Source: DASWHD01 sp036393335 (GTDB lineage: Bacteria; CG2-30-53-67; CG2-30-70-394). From it: DNA of 29,207 bases. The notes under the pieces are model-generated. The model did no database searches and was not told the origin of the DNA. It saw nothing but the letters and a program-made list of their open reading frames with translations. Of this stretch, positions 14,847 to 22,942 are shown piece after piece; the stretch's first letter is position 1, and the number at the start of each line of letters is the position of its first letter. The DNA lies in contig DASWHD010000156.1 of the NCBI GenBank assembly GCA_036393335.1, forward strand, positions 1 to 29,207, read 5' to 3'. The position numbers were made by a program, and so were the translations under genes.

Positions 14847-16016
14847 ATGCGCCGCAAAGCATCCCTCGCCGTGCTGTTCACCGTCGTCATCGTCGACCTG
14901 ATCGGATTCGGGATCGTGATGCCGGTGCTGCCCTTCTACGCCAAGTCCTACGGCGCGAACGCCACGATCCTCGGCCTGCTCTTCACCAGCTATTCGGGTG
15001 CACAGTTCCTGTGCGCCCCGCTGTGGGGCAGGCTCGCCGATCGCATCGGCCGGCGACGGGTGATCCTGCTCACCGTCACCGGCACTACCCTGTCACTGCT
15101 GCTCCTCGGTCTGGCCCAATCCCTCGCCGGCCTGTTCGCCGCACGCCTGCTCGCCGGTGCATTCGGGGCGAACGTGAGTGTCGCCTCCGCCTACGTGGCG
15201 GACGTGACGCACGAGGCGGAGCGCACCCGCTGGATGGCCATGATCGGGGCCTCTTTCGGCATCGGCTTCGCGCTCGGGCCGGCGATCGGTGGTCTCCTAT
15301 CCCCCTTCGGCTACCACGTCCCGATGTTGGCTGCCGCAGGCCTCGCGGCCACCAACCTCGCGTTCGCCGCCATCACCCTGACGGAACCCGAGAGCCACGC
15401 GGCCGCGACCGTGTCCGCGGAGGGTCCAGGCAACCGCTGGCAGGTGCTGCGCGACCCACTCCTGCTGCGCCTGTGCATCGCATACTTCGCCTTCTCCGTC
15501 GGCGTGACGCAGCTCGAGATCGTCTTCGCATACTTCATGAAGGACCGTTTCGGCTTCGACGCGCGGGAGTTCGGCCTCCTCCTCGTCGCCATGGCGGTGG
15601 TCATGGGCGCGATCCAGGGTGGGGGAATGAAGGCCCTCGCGGCACGCTTCGGAGAACGCACCCTGGTGGTCACCGGGAGCCTGCTCCTGGCGGTCGCCTT
15701 CCTGGCCATTCCCTTCGCCCCGGTCATTGGATTTCTGTTCGCGGTGCTCACCGTGGCCGCGGTGGGCCGCGCCATTACCCAGCCACCCCTCATGAGCCTC
15801 GCGTCGCACGTGGCGACGCCGAAAACCCGGGGAATAGTGATGGGGACCTTTCAATCGAGCGCGTCGCTGGCACGCGTGGTGGGCCCACTCGCGGCAGGGC
15901 TGTACGACCTCTACCCGGTGGCCCCGTTTCACCTGGCGGGCGGCCTCTTCTTGGGGGTGGCGTTTCTCGGTACCGCCCTGCCGGTGCGGATGAGCGAAGT
16001 CCGACAAGGTGTCTAG
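14847..16016 (+). CDS. Major facilitator superfamily transporter (TetA-like, DHA1 type)
   Basis: A 389-residue protein with about 12 spans. Motif A is GRLADRIGRRRV (residues 61-72), and GxxxGPAIGG after span 5 is typical of the DHA1 drug:H+ antiporters. Substrate unknown. Its position between haem A synthesis genes and DUF420/TauE/copper ATPase genes suggests a link to oxidase biogenesis. The MFS copper importer CcoA is one precedent, and an MxxxM pair (Met249, Met253) is present, but the sequence looks more like TetA. ATG at 14847 is taken because the first span starts soon after; an upstream ATG at 14781 would add 22 polar residues. It starts ~240 bp after ctaB and ends 5 bp before the DUF420 gene. 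Confidence 0.85.
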   Translation: MRRKASLAVLFTVVIVDLIGFGIVMPVLPFYAKSYGANATILGLLFTSYSGAQFLCAPLWGRLADRIGRRRVILLTVTGTTLSLLLLGLAQSLAGLFAARLLAGAFGANVSVASAYVADVTHEAERTRWMAMIGASFGIGFALGPAIGGLLSPFGYHVPMLAAAGLAATNLAFAAITLTEPESHAAATVSAEGPGNRWQVLRDPLLLRLCIAYFAFSVGVTQLEIVFAYFMKDRFGFDAREFGLLLVAMAVVMGAIQGGGMKALAARFGERTLVVTGSLLLAVAFLAIPFAPVIGFLFAVLTVAAVGRAITQPPLMSLASHVATPKTRGIVMGTFQSSASLARVVGPLAAGLYDLYPVAPFHLAGGLFLGVAFLGTALPVRMSEVRQGV

Positions 16017-16021
16017 CCGGC

Positions 16022-16456
16022 ATGGACCTGTCCTTCCTACCCACCGTCAATGCCGGCCTGAATGCCGTGGCCACGGGCCTGCTGGTGTTGGGACGACGCC
16101 GCATCAAGGCGGGCATGGTCGCGGCCCACCGGCGCATCATGCTCTGCGCCTTCACGACCTCCAGCCTCTTCCTGGTCCTGTATGTGATCCACAAGGCGTC
16201 GCGTGACTTTCACAATACCACCTTCAACATGCACGGAGCGCCGAAGCTCACCTACCTCGCGATCCTGTTCTCCCATCTCACCCTGGCGATGGCCGTGCCG
16301 CCTCTCGCGATCGCCCTCATCGTCTTCGGCCTGCGCGGGCGGATCGACCGCCACCGCCGCCTGGCGCGGATTGCCTGGCCAATCTGGATGTACGTCTCGG
16401 TGACCGGAGTCGTCATCTACGTCTTGCTTTACCACCTCAATCCCGCACCGGTCTGA
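16022..16456 (+). CDS. DUF420 membrane protein, likely oxidase assembly factor
   Basis: A 144-residue protein with four spans. The patterns LPTVNAGLNAVATGLL, HRRIM, YVIHKASRD and YLAILFSHLTLAMAVPPLA are those of DUF420, a family found beside haem-copper oxidase genes; the Bacillus/Staphylococcus member CtaM is needed for active aa3-type oxidase. Conserved histidines within the spans could bind haem or copper. The open frame runs far upstream inside the MFS gene, but similarity begins at this ATG, 5 bp after the MFS stop. Confidence 0.85.
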   Translation: MDLSFLPTVNAGLNAVATGLLVLGRRRIKAGMVAAHRRIMLCAFTTSSLFLVLYVIHKASRDFHNTTFNMHGAPKLTYLAILFSHLTLAMAVPPLAIALIVFGLRGRIDRHRRLARIAWPIWMYVSVTGVVIYVLLYHLNPAPV

Positions 16457-16545
16457 GACCCCGTACCGAGGCGGGACCACCACCCGTAATCCGCGCCACC
16501 TCCCGTGCCGCCTTGCCCCCTGCCAGACCGTGTGACAGGGTGCCC

Positions 16546-17313
16546 ATGATGCAGCCCGCAGAGACCCTTGCCCTCGCCACCCTGGGGGTGACCGGCTCGG
16601 TTCACTGCCTCGGCATGTGCGGGGCCTTTCCGCTCACCGTCGATTCTGGGGCGAAGGGCCCAAGCCGCCTCGGCGCCCAGCTCCTGTACCACCTGGGCAA
16701 GACCACCTCCTACCTGTTTCTCGGGGCCTGGGCCGGCTGGGCGGGCTTCATGCTCCACCGAATGCTCCCGGGGCAGATCGCCACGACGATCCTCGCCGTA
16801 GCCGCGGCCCTGCTCATGGGGGGCATTGCGCTGCAGATCCTCGGGGTTCTGCGCCTGCCGGTGCTCGACGGCCTCGCCTCCGTGTTTGGCCACCTCCTCG
16901 CACCACTCCTTGCCCTGCGGCCGGCGAGTCGTGGACTGCTCGTGGGCGTGGTGAACGGTTTTCTTCCCTGTCCCCTGGTCTACGCCTTCGTCGCCAAGGC
17001 GGCACACCAGGCGCGGCTGGTCGATGCCCTGGCCACCATGGCCATCCTCGGCCTGTCCACGATGCCCGCGCTGGTGGCGACGGCCGTGGTGGGACGGCCG
17101 ATCACCGGCGCCGTCCGCGCCCGCGCCTACCGGCTCCTCGGGGTGCTGCTCCTGCTCTTCGCCACCTATACCGGGTGGCGCGGCGTCGCGCCCTGGTTGG
17201 GGATGGAACACCACCACCACGGGATGAACCACGCATCGGTCGGAGAACGCGAGGTACTGGAGCCTCACTGCCAGCAACGCCACGGCGCGATGCCGATGAC
17301 TCATGGCGGGTAA
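16546..17313 (+). CDS. TauE/SafE (UreH-like) membrane protein with His-rich C-terminus
   Basis: A 255-residue protein with about six spans. The opening TLGVTGSVHCLGMCGAF (His20, Cys21, Cys25) and the repeat-like GFLPCPLVYAFVAKA are typical of the 'sulfite exporter TauE/SafE' proteins found next to ccoI/ccoS; in that context they are thought to serve copper or other metal supply. The tail (MEHHHHGMNH, then HCQQRHG and MPMTHGG) is rich in His and Met and looks metal-binding. The stop codon TAA at 17311-17313 is the first three bases of an inverted-repeat element. The ATG at 16546 is preceded by AGGG. Confidence 0.82.
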   Translation: MMQPAETLALATLGVTGSVHCLGMCGAFPLTVDSGAKGPSRLGAQLLYHLGKTTSYLFLGAWAGWAGFMLHRMLPGQIATTILAVAAALLMGGIALQILGVLRLPVLDGLASVFGHLLAPLLALRPASRGLLVGVVNGFLPCPLVYAFVAKAAHQARLVDALATMAILGLSTMPALVATAVVGRPITGAVRARAYRLLGVLLLLFATYTGWRGVAPWLGMEHHHHGMNHASVGEREVLEPHCQQRHGAMPMTHGG

Positions 17314-17467
17314 CCCGCATTTCTCACGCGCGTTCGTCGCGAGGCGGCGCGAGGGTGCGGAGGTACAAGGCGCGCACCGCTCCGAACGCACAGGTGTACG
17401 TGCCCGTACGTCGAACACGTGGAGCAAGCACAACGCGGCAGCAGAAGGTTTGTGAGACATGCGGGCC
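17311..17467. repeat. Inverted-repeat element filling the space between the TauE-like gene and ccoI
   Basis: The left end TAACCCGCATTTCTCAC (17311-17327) is identical over 17 bases to the left end of the element at 7430. The right end (17452-17467, GTGAGACATGCGGGCC) is the same sequence inverted, with three mismatches. The interior also resembles the first element on the left flank (GTCGCGAGG against GTGGCGAGA) and holds a GTACG/CGTAC hairpin. The left end supplies the stop codon of the gene before; the right end contains the ATG of the gene after. No coding capacity of its own. Confidence 0.65.
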
Positions 17468-19630
17468 GGCCACTGCGCGCAATGCGATCTCCCCGTTCCC
17501 ATCCGCCCGTTGCGGGCACGGGTCCGCGGGCAGGAGCACATATTCTGCTGCTACGGCTGCTACCTCGTCCTGTGGGTGACCGGTGTAAAGAGCGAGGCCG
17601 GCGCCGCACAAGGGCTCATGCTGCGCCTCGGCTTCGGTCTGTTCTTTTCCCTCAACGTGATGGTCTTCTCGCTGGCCCGGTACGGTGAGTACTTCGCTCC
17701 GTCCCCCACCCTGCTCGGGGCAGAGGCCGACACGGCCCGGTTCAACCTCCTCCTGGAGTACCTCCTTCTCGGGCTCGCCTCGCCGGTGATGGCCCTGATC
17801 GGCGTACCGTTGCTGCGCCGCTTCGCCGACGAGCTGCGGCGCCTCACCTTCTCCATCGATTCCCTGATCGGGATCGCCACCTTCGCGGCATTCGGCCTGT
17901 CGGTGCGCACCACCCTCACCGGTGGCGGCGCGGTCTTCTACGACACGGCGACCTGGCTGCTGGTGCTCATCACCCTCGGCCGCTATCTGGAGACGCGCGC
18001 CAAGGCGCGCACCACCGACGCCATCGCGCAATTGCTCGACCTGGCCCCGACCATGGCTCGCCGCCGCGGCCAGGACGGTGGCTGGCAAGAGGTCGTGGCC
18101 GATGACCTGCGCGTCGGCGACACGATCCAGGTCCGCCCCGGCGAGGGCATCCCGGCGGATGGCGTGTGCCTCGCCGGCGACGGCCACGTCGATCAGGCGG
18201 CGTTGAGTGGTGAGACCGAGCCCGTGGCGGTCGCCGCAGGGACTACGATGCGTGCCGGGACCGTGAGCATCGACGCCGCCTTTACCATGCGCGTCGATGG
18301 CCCCCCCGGCGCGCGGCTCCTCGATCGCATCGCCGCCTTGATGCGCGAGGCGCGAGACCAGCGGGCACCCACCCAGCGTCTCGCCGATCGTATCGCCGGC
18401 TGGGTCACGCCGGTGGTCCTCGCGTGTGGTGCCCTCACTTTTCTCTACTGGCGACCCCTCATCGGGACCGGCGATGCGCTGCTGCACGGTCTCTCGGTCT
18501 GGGTGATCGCGTGCCCCTGTGCCCTGGGCATCGCCACCCCGATGGCCCTGTGGGTGGGGCTGGGAGTCGCGGCGCGGCGCGGACTGCTGATCCGCAGCGC
18601 GGCGGTCCTGGAACGGCTGGCGGCGGTGGATACGGTATGTTTCGACAAGACCGGCACCCTCACCTCCAACGAGATGGAGGTGGTGGAGGTCGTCACCGCC
18701 GCCGGCACGACGGCGGAGGCGCTACGCCAGGCGGTTGCCGCCCTGGAGGCGTGCTCCGAGCACCCGGTGGGGCGCAGCCTCGCCCGCTGGGCCGGCGAGT
18801 CGTCGGTGGTGTCCCTGGCGCGCCTGCGCACCGTCGCAGGACGCGGCATGCGCGGCGAGGGTGCGGGCACGGTGTGGCTGGTCGGCCGCCGGGACTGGCT
18901 GGAGGATGAGGGGCTCTTCGTACCCCCAGCCCTCGTGGATCTCCCCGCCGGGCGTTGGGTGTGCGTCGGTTGGGGCGGTGCCATCCGTGGCGCCATTCGC
19001 CTCGGCGAACGGCTACAGGCCAGCGCCGAGCCAAGCCTGAGGCGACTCGCCACCATGGGCTATCCCCTGTACCTGTTGAGCGGCGACACGGAGGACAACG
19101 TGTACCGGCTGGCCCATGCCCTGCCCGTTCCGATTACCGCCCGCGGCGGCCTGCTGCCGGACGGCAAGATCGCCGTCCTCGGTACGCTCGTGGCAGGTGG
19201 CAAGCGCCCACTCATGGTGGGCGACGGGATCAACGATGCGCCGGCCCTGGCGGCAGCCCCGGTGGGCCTCGCCATCGCCGGCGGGACGGACCTCTCCCGC
19301 GCGGCGGCGGACGTGGTGGCATTGCACGTCGACCTCGGCCTGGTGCCCGAGCTCCTCCACCTCGCCCGGCGGGTGCACCGTACCATGGTGACGAACCTCG
19401 CCTGGGCCTTCGCCTACAACCTGGTGGGAGTTGCCCTGGCCGCGGCCGGTCGTCTCTCGCCGGTCTTCGCCGCCAGTGCGATGCTCGTCAGCAGTCTCCT
19501 GGTGATCGGCAACTCCCTGCGCCTCAACCGCCACCTTGACGGTACCGTGCGCGGCATTAACCACCGTGACGGACGGTCGCTGCGCAGTGGTCCGGAGGCG
19601 TCGCCGGTTCCTTCGACCTTGTCCCGATGA
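17459..19630 (+). CDS. ccoI: Copper-translocating P1B-type ATPase, CcoI/FixI-like
   Basis: A 723-residue pump. The N-terminus holds CAQC (residues 6-9) and FCCYGC (29-34), the CcoI-type metal-binding head in place of a classical HMA domain. Then come SGETEP (actuator), CPC in the metal path (VIACPCALG), DKTGTLT (phosphorylated Asp), SEHPVG (nucleotide binding) and GDGINDAP. The last spans carry AYN and MLVSS, the YN and MxxSS signature of Cu(I) pumps. CcoI-type pumps move Cu(I) to the periplasm for CuB/CuA assembly. The ATG at 17459 lies inside the right end of the repeat at 17311-17467; AGAAGG is ~10 bases upstream. It ends 45 bp before the next gene. Confidence 0.92.
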   Translation: MRAGHCAQCDLPVPIRPLRARVRGQEHIFCCYGCYLVLWVTGVKSEAGAAQGLMLRLGFGLFFSLNVMVFSLARYGEYFAPSPTLLGAEADTARFNLLLEYLLLGLASPVMALIGVPLLRRFADELRRLTFSIDSLIGIATFAAFGLSVRTTLTGGGAVFYDTATWLLVLITLGRYLETRAKARTTDAIAQLLDLAPTMARRRGQDGGWQEVVADDLRVGDTIQVRPGEGIPADGVCLAGDGHVDQAALSGETEPVAVAAGTTMRAGTVSIDAAFTMRVDGPPGARLLDRIAALMREARDQRAPTQRLADRIAGWVTPVVLACGALTFLYWRPLIGTGDALLHGLSVWVIACPCALGIATPMALWVGLGVAARRGLLIRSAAVLERLAAVDTVCFDKTGTLTSNEMEVVEVVTAAGTTAEALRQAVAALEACSEHPVGRSLARWAGESSVVSLARLRTVAGRGMRGEGAGTVWLVGRRDWLEDEGLFVPPALVDLPAGRWVCVGWGGAIRGAIRLGERLQASAEPSLRRLATMGYPLYLLSGDTEDNVYRLAHALPVPITARGGLLPDGKIAVLGTLVAGGKRPLMVGDGINDAPALAAAPVGLAIAGGTDLSRAAADVVALHVDLGLVPELLHLARRVHRTMVTNLAWAFAYNLVGVALAAAGRLSPVFAASAMLVSSLLVIGNSLRLNRHLDGTVRGINHRDGRSLRSGPEASPVPSTLSR

Positions 19631-19675
19631 GTCGTTTCTCCGATCCTGCCACCAGGGGATCCGCCCTCGCCTCCC

Positions 19676-20143
19676 ATGCCGCGCATCTCGTATTTACCGC
19701 TCCCCTTGTTGCTCATCGCCGCCGCCCTGCATCTGTGGACGAGTGGCGCATGGGCCCTCGACCGCGATGCGGTCATTCGCAAGCTCGAGGACCTGGCGGA
19801 GGCATCACGCCTCCCCAAGTTCACCCAACCGGTGTGGGACAGGGTCGATCGGCTGGCGGAGAAGGTGGCGGTAGAGGCGATCGCAAGCGTCCTGCCGGAT
19901 CCGCTCCGGTCGCCGGCCAAGAGCGTCCTCGGCGAGGTGCTCAGCGGTCGGGTCCGTGCCAAGGCGCGCGTCGCCGACCTCGAGCGCATTCGCTCTGGCA
20001 CGCCGGTGCGCTGGGAGCAACGCGGCCCGATCCGTATCCCGGTACCGGACATCCCCCTCGTCGACGTCGACATCCCCCTGGTCGACAAAGTGGGTGCGGT
20101 GGGTCCGGTGCCCATGGTGCTGCCCGAGCCCTTGGCGCGTTGA
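19676..20143 (+). CDS. Secreted protein of unknown function with a DIPLVD tandem repeat
   Basis: A 155-residue protein with a signal peptide (residues 1-27, ending SGAWA). The mature part starts with a charged, probably helical region (~28-105). It ends in a Pro/Val-rich stretch with the tandem DIPLVDVDIPLVDKV and then VGPVPMVLPEP. No Cys, haem or metal motif is present. I do not recognise the family. It is the last gene of the long plus-strand run, 45 bp after ccoI, and is followed by a hairpin, so it may be cotranscribed with the copper pump. Confidence 0.7.
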   Translation: MPRISYLPLPLLLIAAALHLWTSGAWALDRDAVIRKLEDLAEASRLPKFTQPVWDRVDRLAEKVAVEAIASVLPDPLRSPAKSVLGEVLSGRVRAKARVADLERIRSGTPVRWEQRGPIRIPVPDIPLVDVDIPLVDKVGAVGPVPMVLPEPLAR

Positions 20144-20154
20144 CCGAGCGCTCC

Positions 20155-20174
20155 CGCGATCCGTGCGGATCGCG
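20155..20174. terminator. Perfect 8-bp hairpin between convergent genes
   Basis: CGCGATCC (20155-20162), loop GTGC, GGATCGCG (20167-20174). It follows the plus-strand gene by 12 bp. There is no T-run on either strand, so it may be a bidirectional pause or 3'-end structure. Confidence 0.4.
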
Positions 20175-20335
20175 TGGGACGGGCGGCGGCGTCCATTTCC
20201 ACCCGTCCCGCCGGCCCTTCCCGGCGCCGGGTGTCGCCGTGAACCCGTGCGGCAGAACCGCAGCATCCCACGGGCCCGCTGGCCAACCCGATCGGCAGGG
20301 CGGTGGCCCACCGCGCGGCCTCCGGACATCGTGCG

Positions 20336-21166
20336 TCAACCATGCCCGGCTGCACTCCCATGGGACGCGCCCCCGGCCTCGGCGAAGCCCGGGAAGCGAT
20401 GCGCCCAGTTGAGCGGCTGCACCCCCTCGCGCTTGGTGAAGATCGCGGCGCAGGTGTCGAGACAGGTGCCACAGGTGAGGCAGCGGTCGGGCTCGAAGTC
20501 CGGGGCACGCGGGTCGAGCTCCACGGGGCACGCCTTGGCGCAGGCGGCACACTCGCCGCACGTCTCGCCGACGTTGTGGAAGGCAATGCGCAGGCGATTC
20601 TTCTGCGCCATGATTCCTAAATACCAGCCGTACGGGCAGAGCTTTTCGCACCAGAAGAAGCCAACGAAAGCGACCTCCACATAGAACAGCGCCGTCAGCC
20701 CGCCGGCCCACAACCATGCGCCGGTGAAGCCCGGTTGGCCCCATTCCCAGAGGATCCCGAGGTGGGTGAACCAGTTCAGGGCGAGGAGGGCGAACAGAAA
20801 GCCCGTTGCTCCCGCGATGAGTTGGCGGCTGACCGGGCGCCGTTTTCCCCACCCCTTGCGCAGCCACCGGGAGAGCCGCGCCATCTGTCCACCGGGGCAT
20901 GACCAGCCGCAGAACATCCGCCCAAAGGGGTAGGTGGACCCGAGGATCACCAGAAGCGTGATGAGGGTGAAGTTTAAGAAGACCTGAATCACCCGCAGGG
21001 CCGGTGCCGGCTCTCCCCACAGGTAGGACACCCCCGCTGGCATGTCGAACTTGATCAGGTGCAGCCCTGGCACCAGGAACATCGCCAGGACTGTCAGGCC
21101 GTAAGTCGTAAAGCGGAGGATCTGATAGCGGTGGCCGGCGCCGACCGCCGAGCAACTAGCGGGCAT
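20336..21166 (-). CDS. NapH/CcoG-type membrane iron-sulfur protein
   Basis: A 276-residue membrane protein with about four spans. Two juxtamembrane Cys pairs, FCGWSCP (Cys86, Cys90) and WCEKLCP (Cys163, Cys167), are followed by two 4Fe-4S ferredoxin motifs, CGECAACAKACP (Cys203-213) and CLTCGTCLDTC (Cys229-239). This layout is shared by NapH, NosR and CcoG. CcoG acts as a cupric reductase for cbb3 assembly but is longer (~470 residues); length here fits NapH. No nap or nos genes are present, so electron transfer to the neighbouring copper protein or Cu(II) reduction are the best guesses. ATG at 21164-21166 is chosen because an upstream extension overlaps the preceding gene in another frame. 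Confidence 0.85.
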   Translation of the reverse strand: MPASCSAVGAGHRYQILRFTTYGLTVLAMFLVPGLHLIKFDMPAGVSYLWGEPAPALRVIQVFLNFTLITLLVILGSTYPFGRMFCGWSCPGGQMARLSRWLRKGWGKRRPVSRQLIAGATGFLFALLALNWFTHLGILWEWGQPGFTGAWLWAGGLTALFYVEVAFVGFFWCEKLCPYGWYLGIMAQKNRLRIAFHNVGETCGECAACAKACPVELDPRAPDFEPDRCLTCGTCLDTCAAIFTKREGVQPLNWAHRFPGFAEAGGASHGSAAGHG

Positions 21167-21197
21167 GTCTAACCACAGTTTAGCCCCAGGCCTGGCG

Positions 21198-21941
21198 TCA
21201 CTCGCCAAGCAGCCAGAGCGACGGCTGGGCGACGCGATTGTCCGAGTGGTAGACGAGGTCCTGCTCCGTGGTACCGGTCGCATGCACGGTCACCGGCTCC
21301 AGCTCGCCAAGCCATTCGTGCCACGCCGCGAGCCGATACTCCCCCGCGGGTAGGCCGTCGATGCGGAAGCGACCCGCCTCGTCGGTGACGGCCATGTAGG
21401 GGTGGAAGGAGACATAGACGAAGGCGGTCATCCACTCGTGGCCGACGTCGCACTGCATCGCGATCAACCCGGGGCGGCGCAACTTGTGGTGCAGCACCGA
21501 GTCCACCTTGGGGAGCGCGAAATTGAACAATGTGCGGCCGTGTTGAAAGGCGTGGACGTTGTGGAAGACCTCGTCGTGGTTGACCATCGCCAGATCCGAG
21601 CCCATGGTCGCGACCTGCATCCGTGGCACGAACGCGAGATCCTCGTTGACCAGCTCCAGGTGTCGTGGCGTCGCCGCACGGCCGCGCGCCGGATCGATCA
21701 CCACCACCATGGCCCCGGCGACGCCGCCCGACTCGTCGACCTTGAGCTCCCGGGTGAGCTCCCGCTGGTGGCCAAACAACTCCGGGCTGGCGAAGCTGTC
21801 GTGGTGCCGATCGATCTTGACATCCGGCGGCAGCACCACTCGCCCTTCCACGGTAGCGGGGTTCGCTACCTCGACCACGTCATAGGCCGATGCCGGGAGG
21901 GTGTGAGCCACCGCCAGCAAGAGCGCCGCGAAGTGGATCAT
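21198..21941 (-). CDS. Secreted cupredoxin-like protein (methylamine utilization-like)
   Basis: A 247-residue exported protein: signal peptide (residues 1-19, ending LPASA), then a cupredoxin-like fold with probable type 1 copper ligands His127/His130 (FHNVH), Cys164, His168 and Met171 (CDVGHEWM), then a C-terminal carboxypeptidase-regulatory-like beta domain (MAVTDEAGRFRIDGLPAGEYRLAAWHEW). Proteins of this shape are often labelled methylamine utilization proteins, though no methylamine dehydrogenase genes are here. It could be a periplasmic electron or copper carrier. Its ATG overlaps the stop of the CBS gene (ATGA), and the iron-sulfur protein starts 31 bp after its stop, so the three form an operon. 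Confidence 0.8.
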   Translation of the reverse strand: MIHFAALLLAVAHTLPASAYDVVEVANPATVEGRVVLPPDVKIDRHHDSFASPELFGHQRELTRELKVDESGGVAGAMVVVIDPARGRAATPRHLELVNEDLAFVPRMQVATMGSDLAMVNHDEVFHNVHAFQHGRTLFNFALPKVDSVLHHKLRRPGLIAMQCDVGHEWMTAFVYVSFHPYMAVTDEAGRFRIDGLPAGEYRLAAWHEWLGELEPVTVHATGTTEQDLVYHSDNRVAQPSLWLLGE

Positions 21942-22369
21942 GTAAGAACGTTTCTGATCGCGGTGAGGACGTCGAGGTAGCTCACCATCCCCACCGGCAC
22001 GTTGTCCAGGTTGACCACGGGGAGGCCGCCGACCTTGGTCGCCAGCAGCACGTCGACAATTTCTTCCATTGTATCTTCAGGCAGGACCGTGAGCGGCTCG
22101 CCGGTCATGATCTCACCAACCTGTATGTAGGTATCGAGAACGTCCTGCCCGGTCTCGAGCTCCGTATCCAGATGCGAGCTGATCGCCTGGCGCAGGTCCC
22201 GATCGGTCACGATCCCTACCAGTCGCCCCGACTCGTCCACCACCGGTAGTTGACGGATGTCATGCTCGCGCATGATCTCCATCGCCCCGAGGAGGGTCTC
22301 CTGTTCAGAAACCACGTATGGGTTACGGGTCATCAGCTCGTCGGCGGTGATCCTTCTCAGTCTCTCCAT
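21938..22369 (-). CDS. Tandem CBS-domain protein
   Basis: A 143-residue protein consisting of two CBS motifs (about residues 12-66 and 85-143): LMTRNPYVVSEQETLLGAMEIM...LPVVDESGRLVGIVTDRDL and IMTGEPLTVLPEDTMEEIV...LPVVNLDNVPVGMVSYLDVL. Such pairs bind adenine nucleotides and report energy charge; here there is no attached enzyme domain. It is the first gene of the operon with the cupredoxin-like and NapH-like proteins. GAGTGAT lies close upstream of the ATG. Confidence 0.9.
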   Translation of the reverse strand: MERLRRITADELMTRNPYVVSEQETLLGAMEIMREHDIRQLPVVDESGRLVGIVTDRDLRQAISSHLDTELETGQDVLDTYIQVGEIMTGEPLTVLPEDTMEEIVDVLLATKVGGLPVVNLDNVPVGMVSYLDVLTAIRNVLT

Positions 22370-22603
22370 CGATCACTCCTCAAATCCGGCGCCCCTCATC
22401 GAGGGAGAGGTGACGAGCTAGCGAAAAAATCCACAAAGGCGCACCGCAGCTCTCTCATTTCCGTTAGAGACCGGCGGCCCGGAACGCGATTCTCCCCCAT
22501 CCGGATCAGGGGAGTCCAACCCCCCCGGACAGGCAGATACGACAAGATGCACACGCTGGCCCCACACCCTGCGCGCCGGCCCGGGACGGCGTGCTGCCGG
22601 CAC

Positions 22604-22867
22604 TCAGGCCATCGCGTCAACCCGCCGTGACAGGCGGGACTTGCGGCGCGCCGCCGCGTTGCGATGGATCACGCCCTTGCCAGCCATCTTGTCGAGGCGC
22701 ACGCACGCGCCAACCAAGGCGCTCCGAGCGGCCTCCTTGTCGCCCGCCGCGAGGGCGATCTCGACCCGCTTGACGGAGGTGTGGAGAGCCGACTTGTAGG
22801 CACGGTTGCGGGCGCGACGCTTTATGGCTTGACGGGCGCGTTTCGCAGCAGAGGGCTTCGCAGGCAC
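22604..22867 (-). CDS. rpsT: 30S ribosomal protein S20
   Basis: An 87-residue basic protein with the S20 pattern: SAAKRARQAIKRRARNRAYKSALHTSVKRV, then LDKMAGKGVIHRNAAARRKSRLSRRV. It binds 16S rRNA early in 30S assembly. The start codon is GTG (22865-22867) with GAGGAG 6 bases upstream. A strong terminator on the same strand (22883-22917) lies directly before the ribosome binding site, so rpsT must either have a promoter very close to its start or depend on read-through. Confidence 0.96.
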   Translation of the reverse strand: MPAKPSAAKRARQAIKRRARNRAYKSALHTSVKRVEIALAAGDKEAARSALVGACVRLDKMAGKGVIHRNAAARRKSRLSRRVDAMA

Positions 22868-22882
22868 GTGGAACTCCTCGAC

Positions 22883-22917
22883 AAAAAAGAGGCGCGCACG
22901 GTAGCCGCACGCGCCTC
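22883..22917 (-). terminator. Rho-independent terminator of the lipoprotein gene
   Basis: On the minus strand the stem GAGGCGCG / CGCGCCTC (8 bp; 22889-22896 with 22910-22917) is followed by six T (22883-22888). It lies 25 bp after the stop of the gene at 22943 and ends about 8 bases before the rpsT ribosome binding site. Confidence 0.85.
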
Positions 22918-22942
22918 GGGGGTCAAGACCAAGGCCGGTGGT

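Noticed and set aside
15011..16021. N-terminal extension of the DUF420 frame through the MFS gene
   Set aside because: Similarity to DUF420 starts at the ATG at 16022; the extension is an alternate frame of the transporter.
17324..18487. 387-residue minus-strand open frame opposite ccoI
   Set aside because: Antisense to a clear P-type ATPase and without motif support.
22370..22603. Possible terminator or small RNA after rpsT
   Set aside because: Only weak inverted repeats (gccggc pairs) and a T-run not preceded by a stable stem; nothing I can support.
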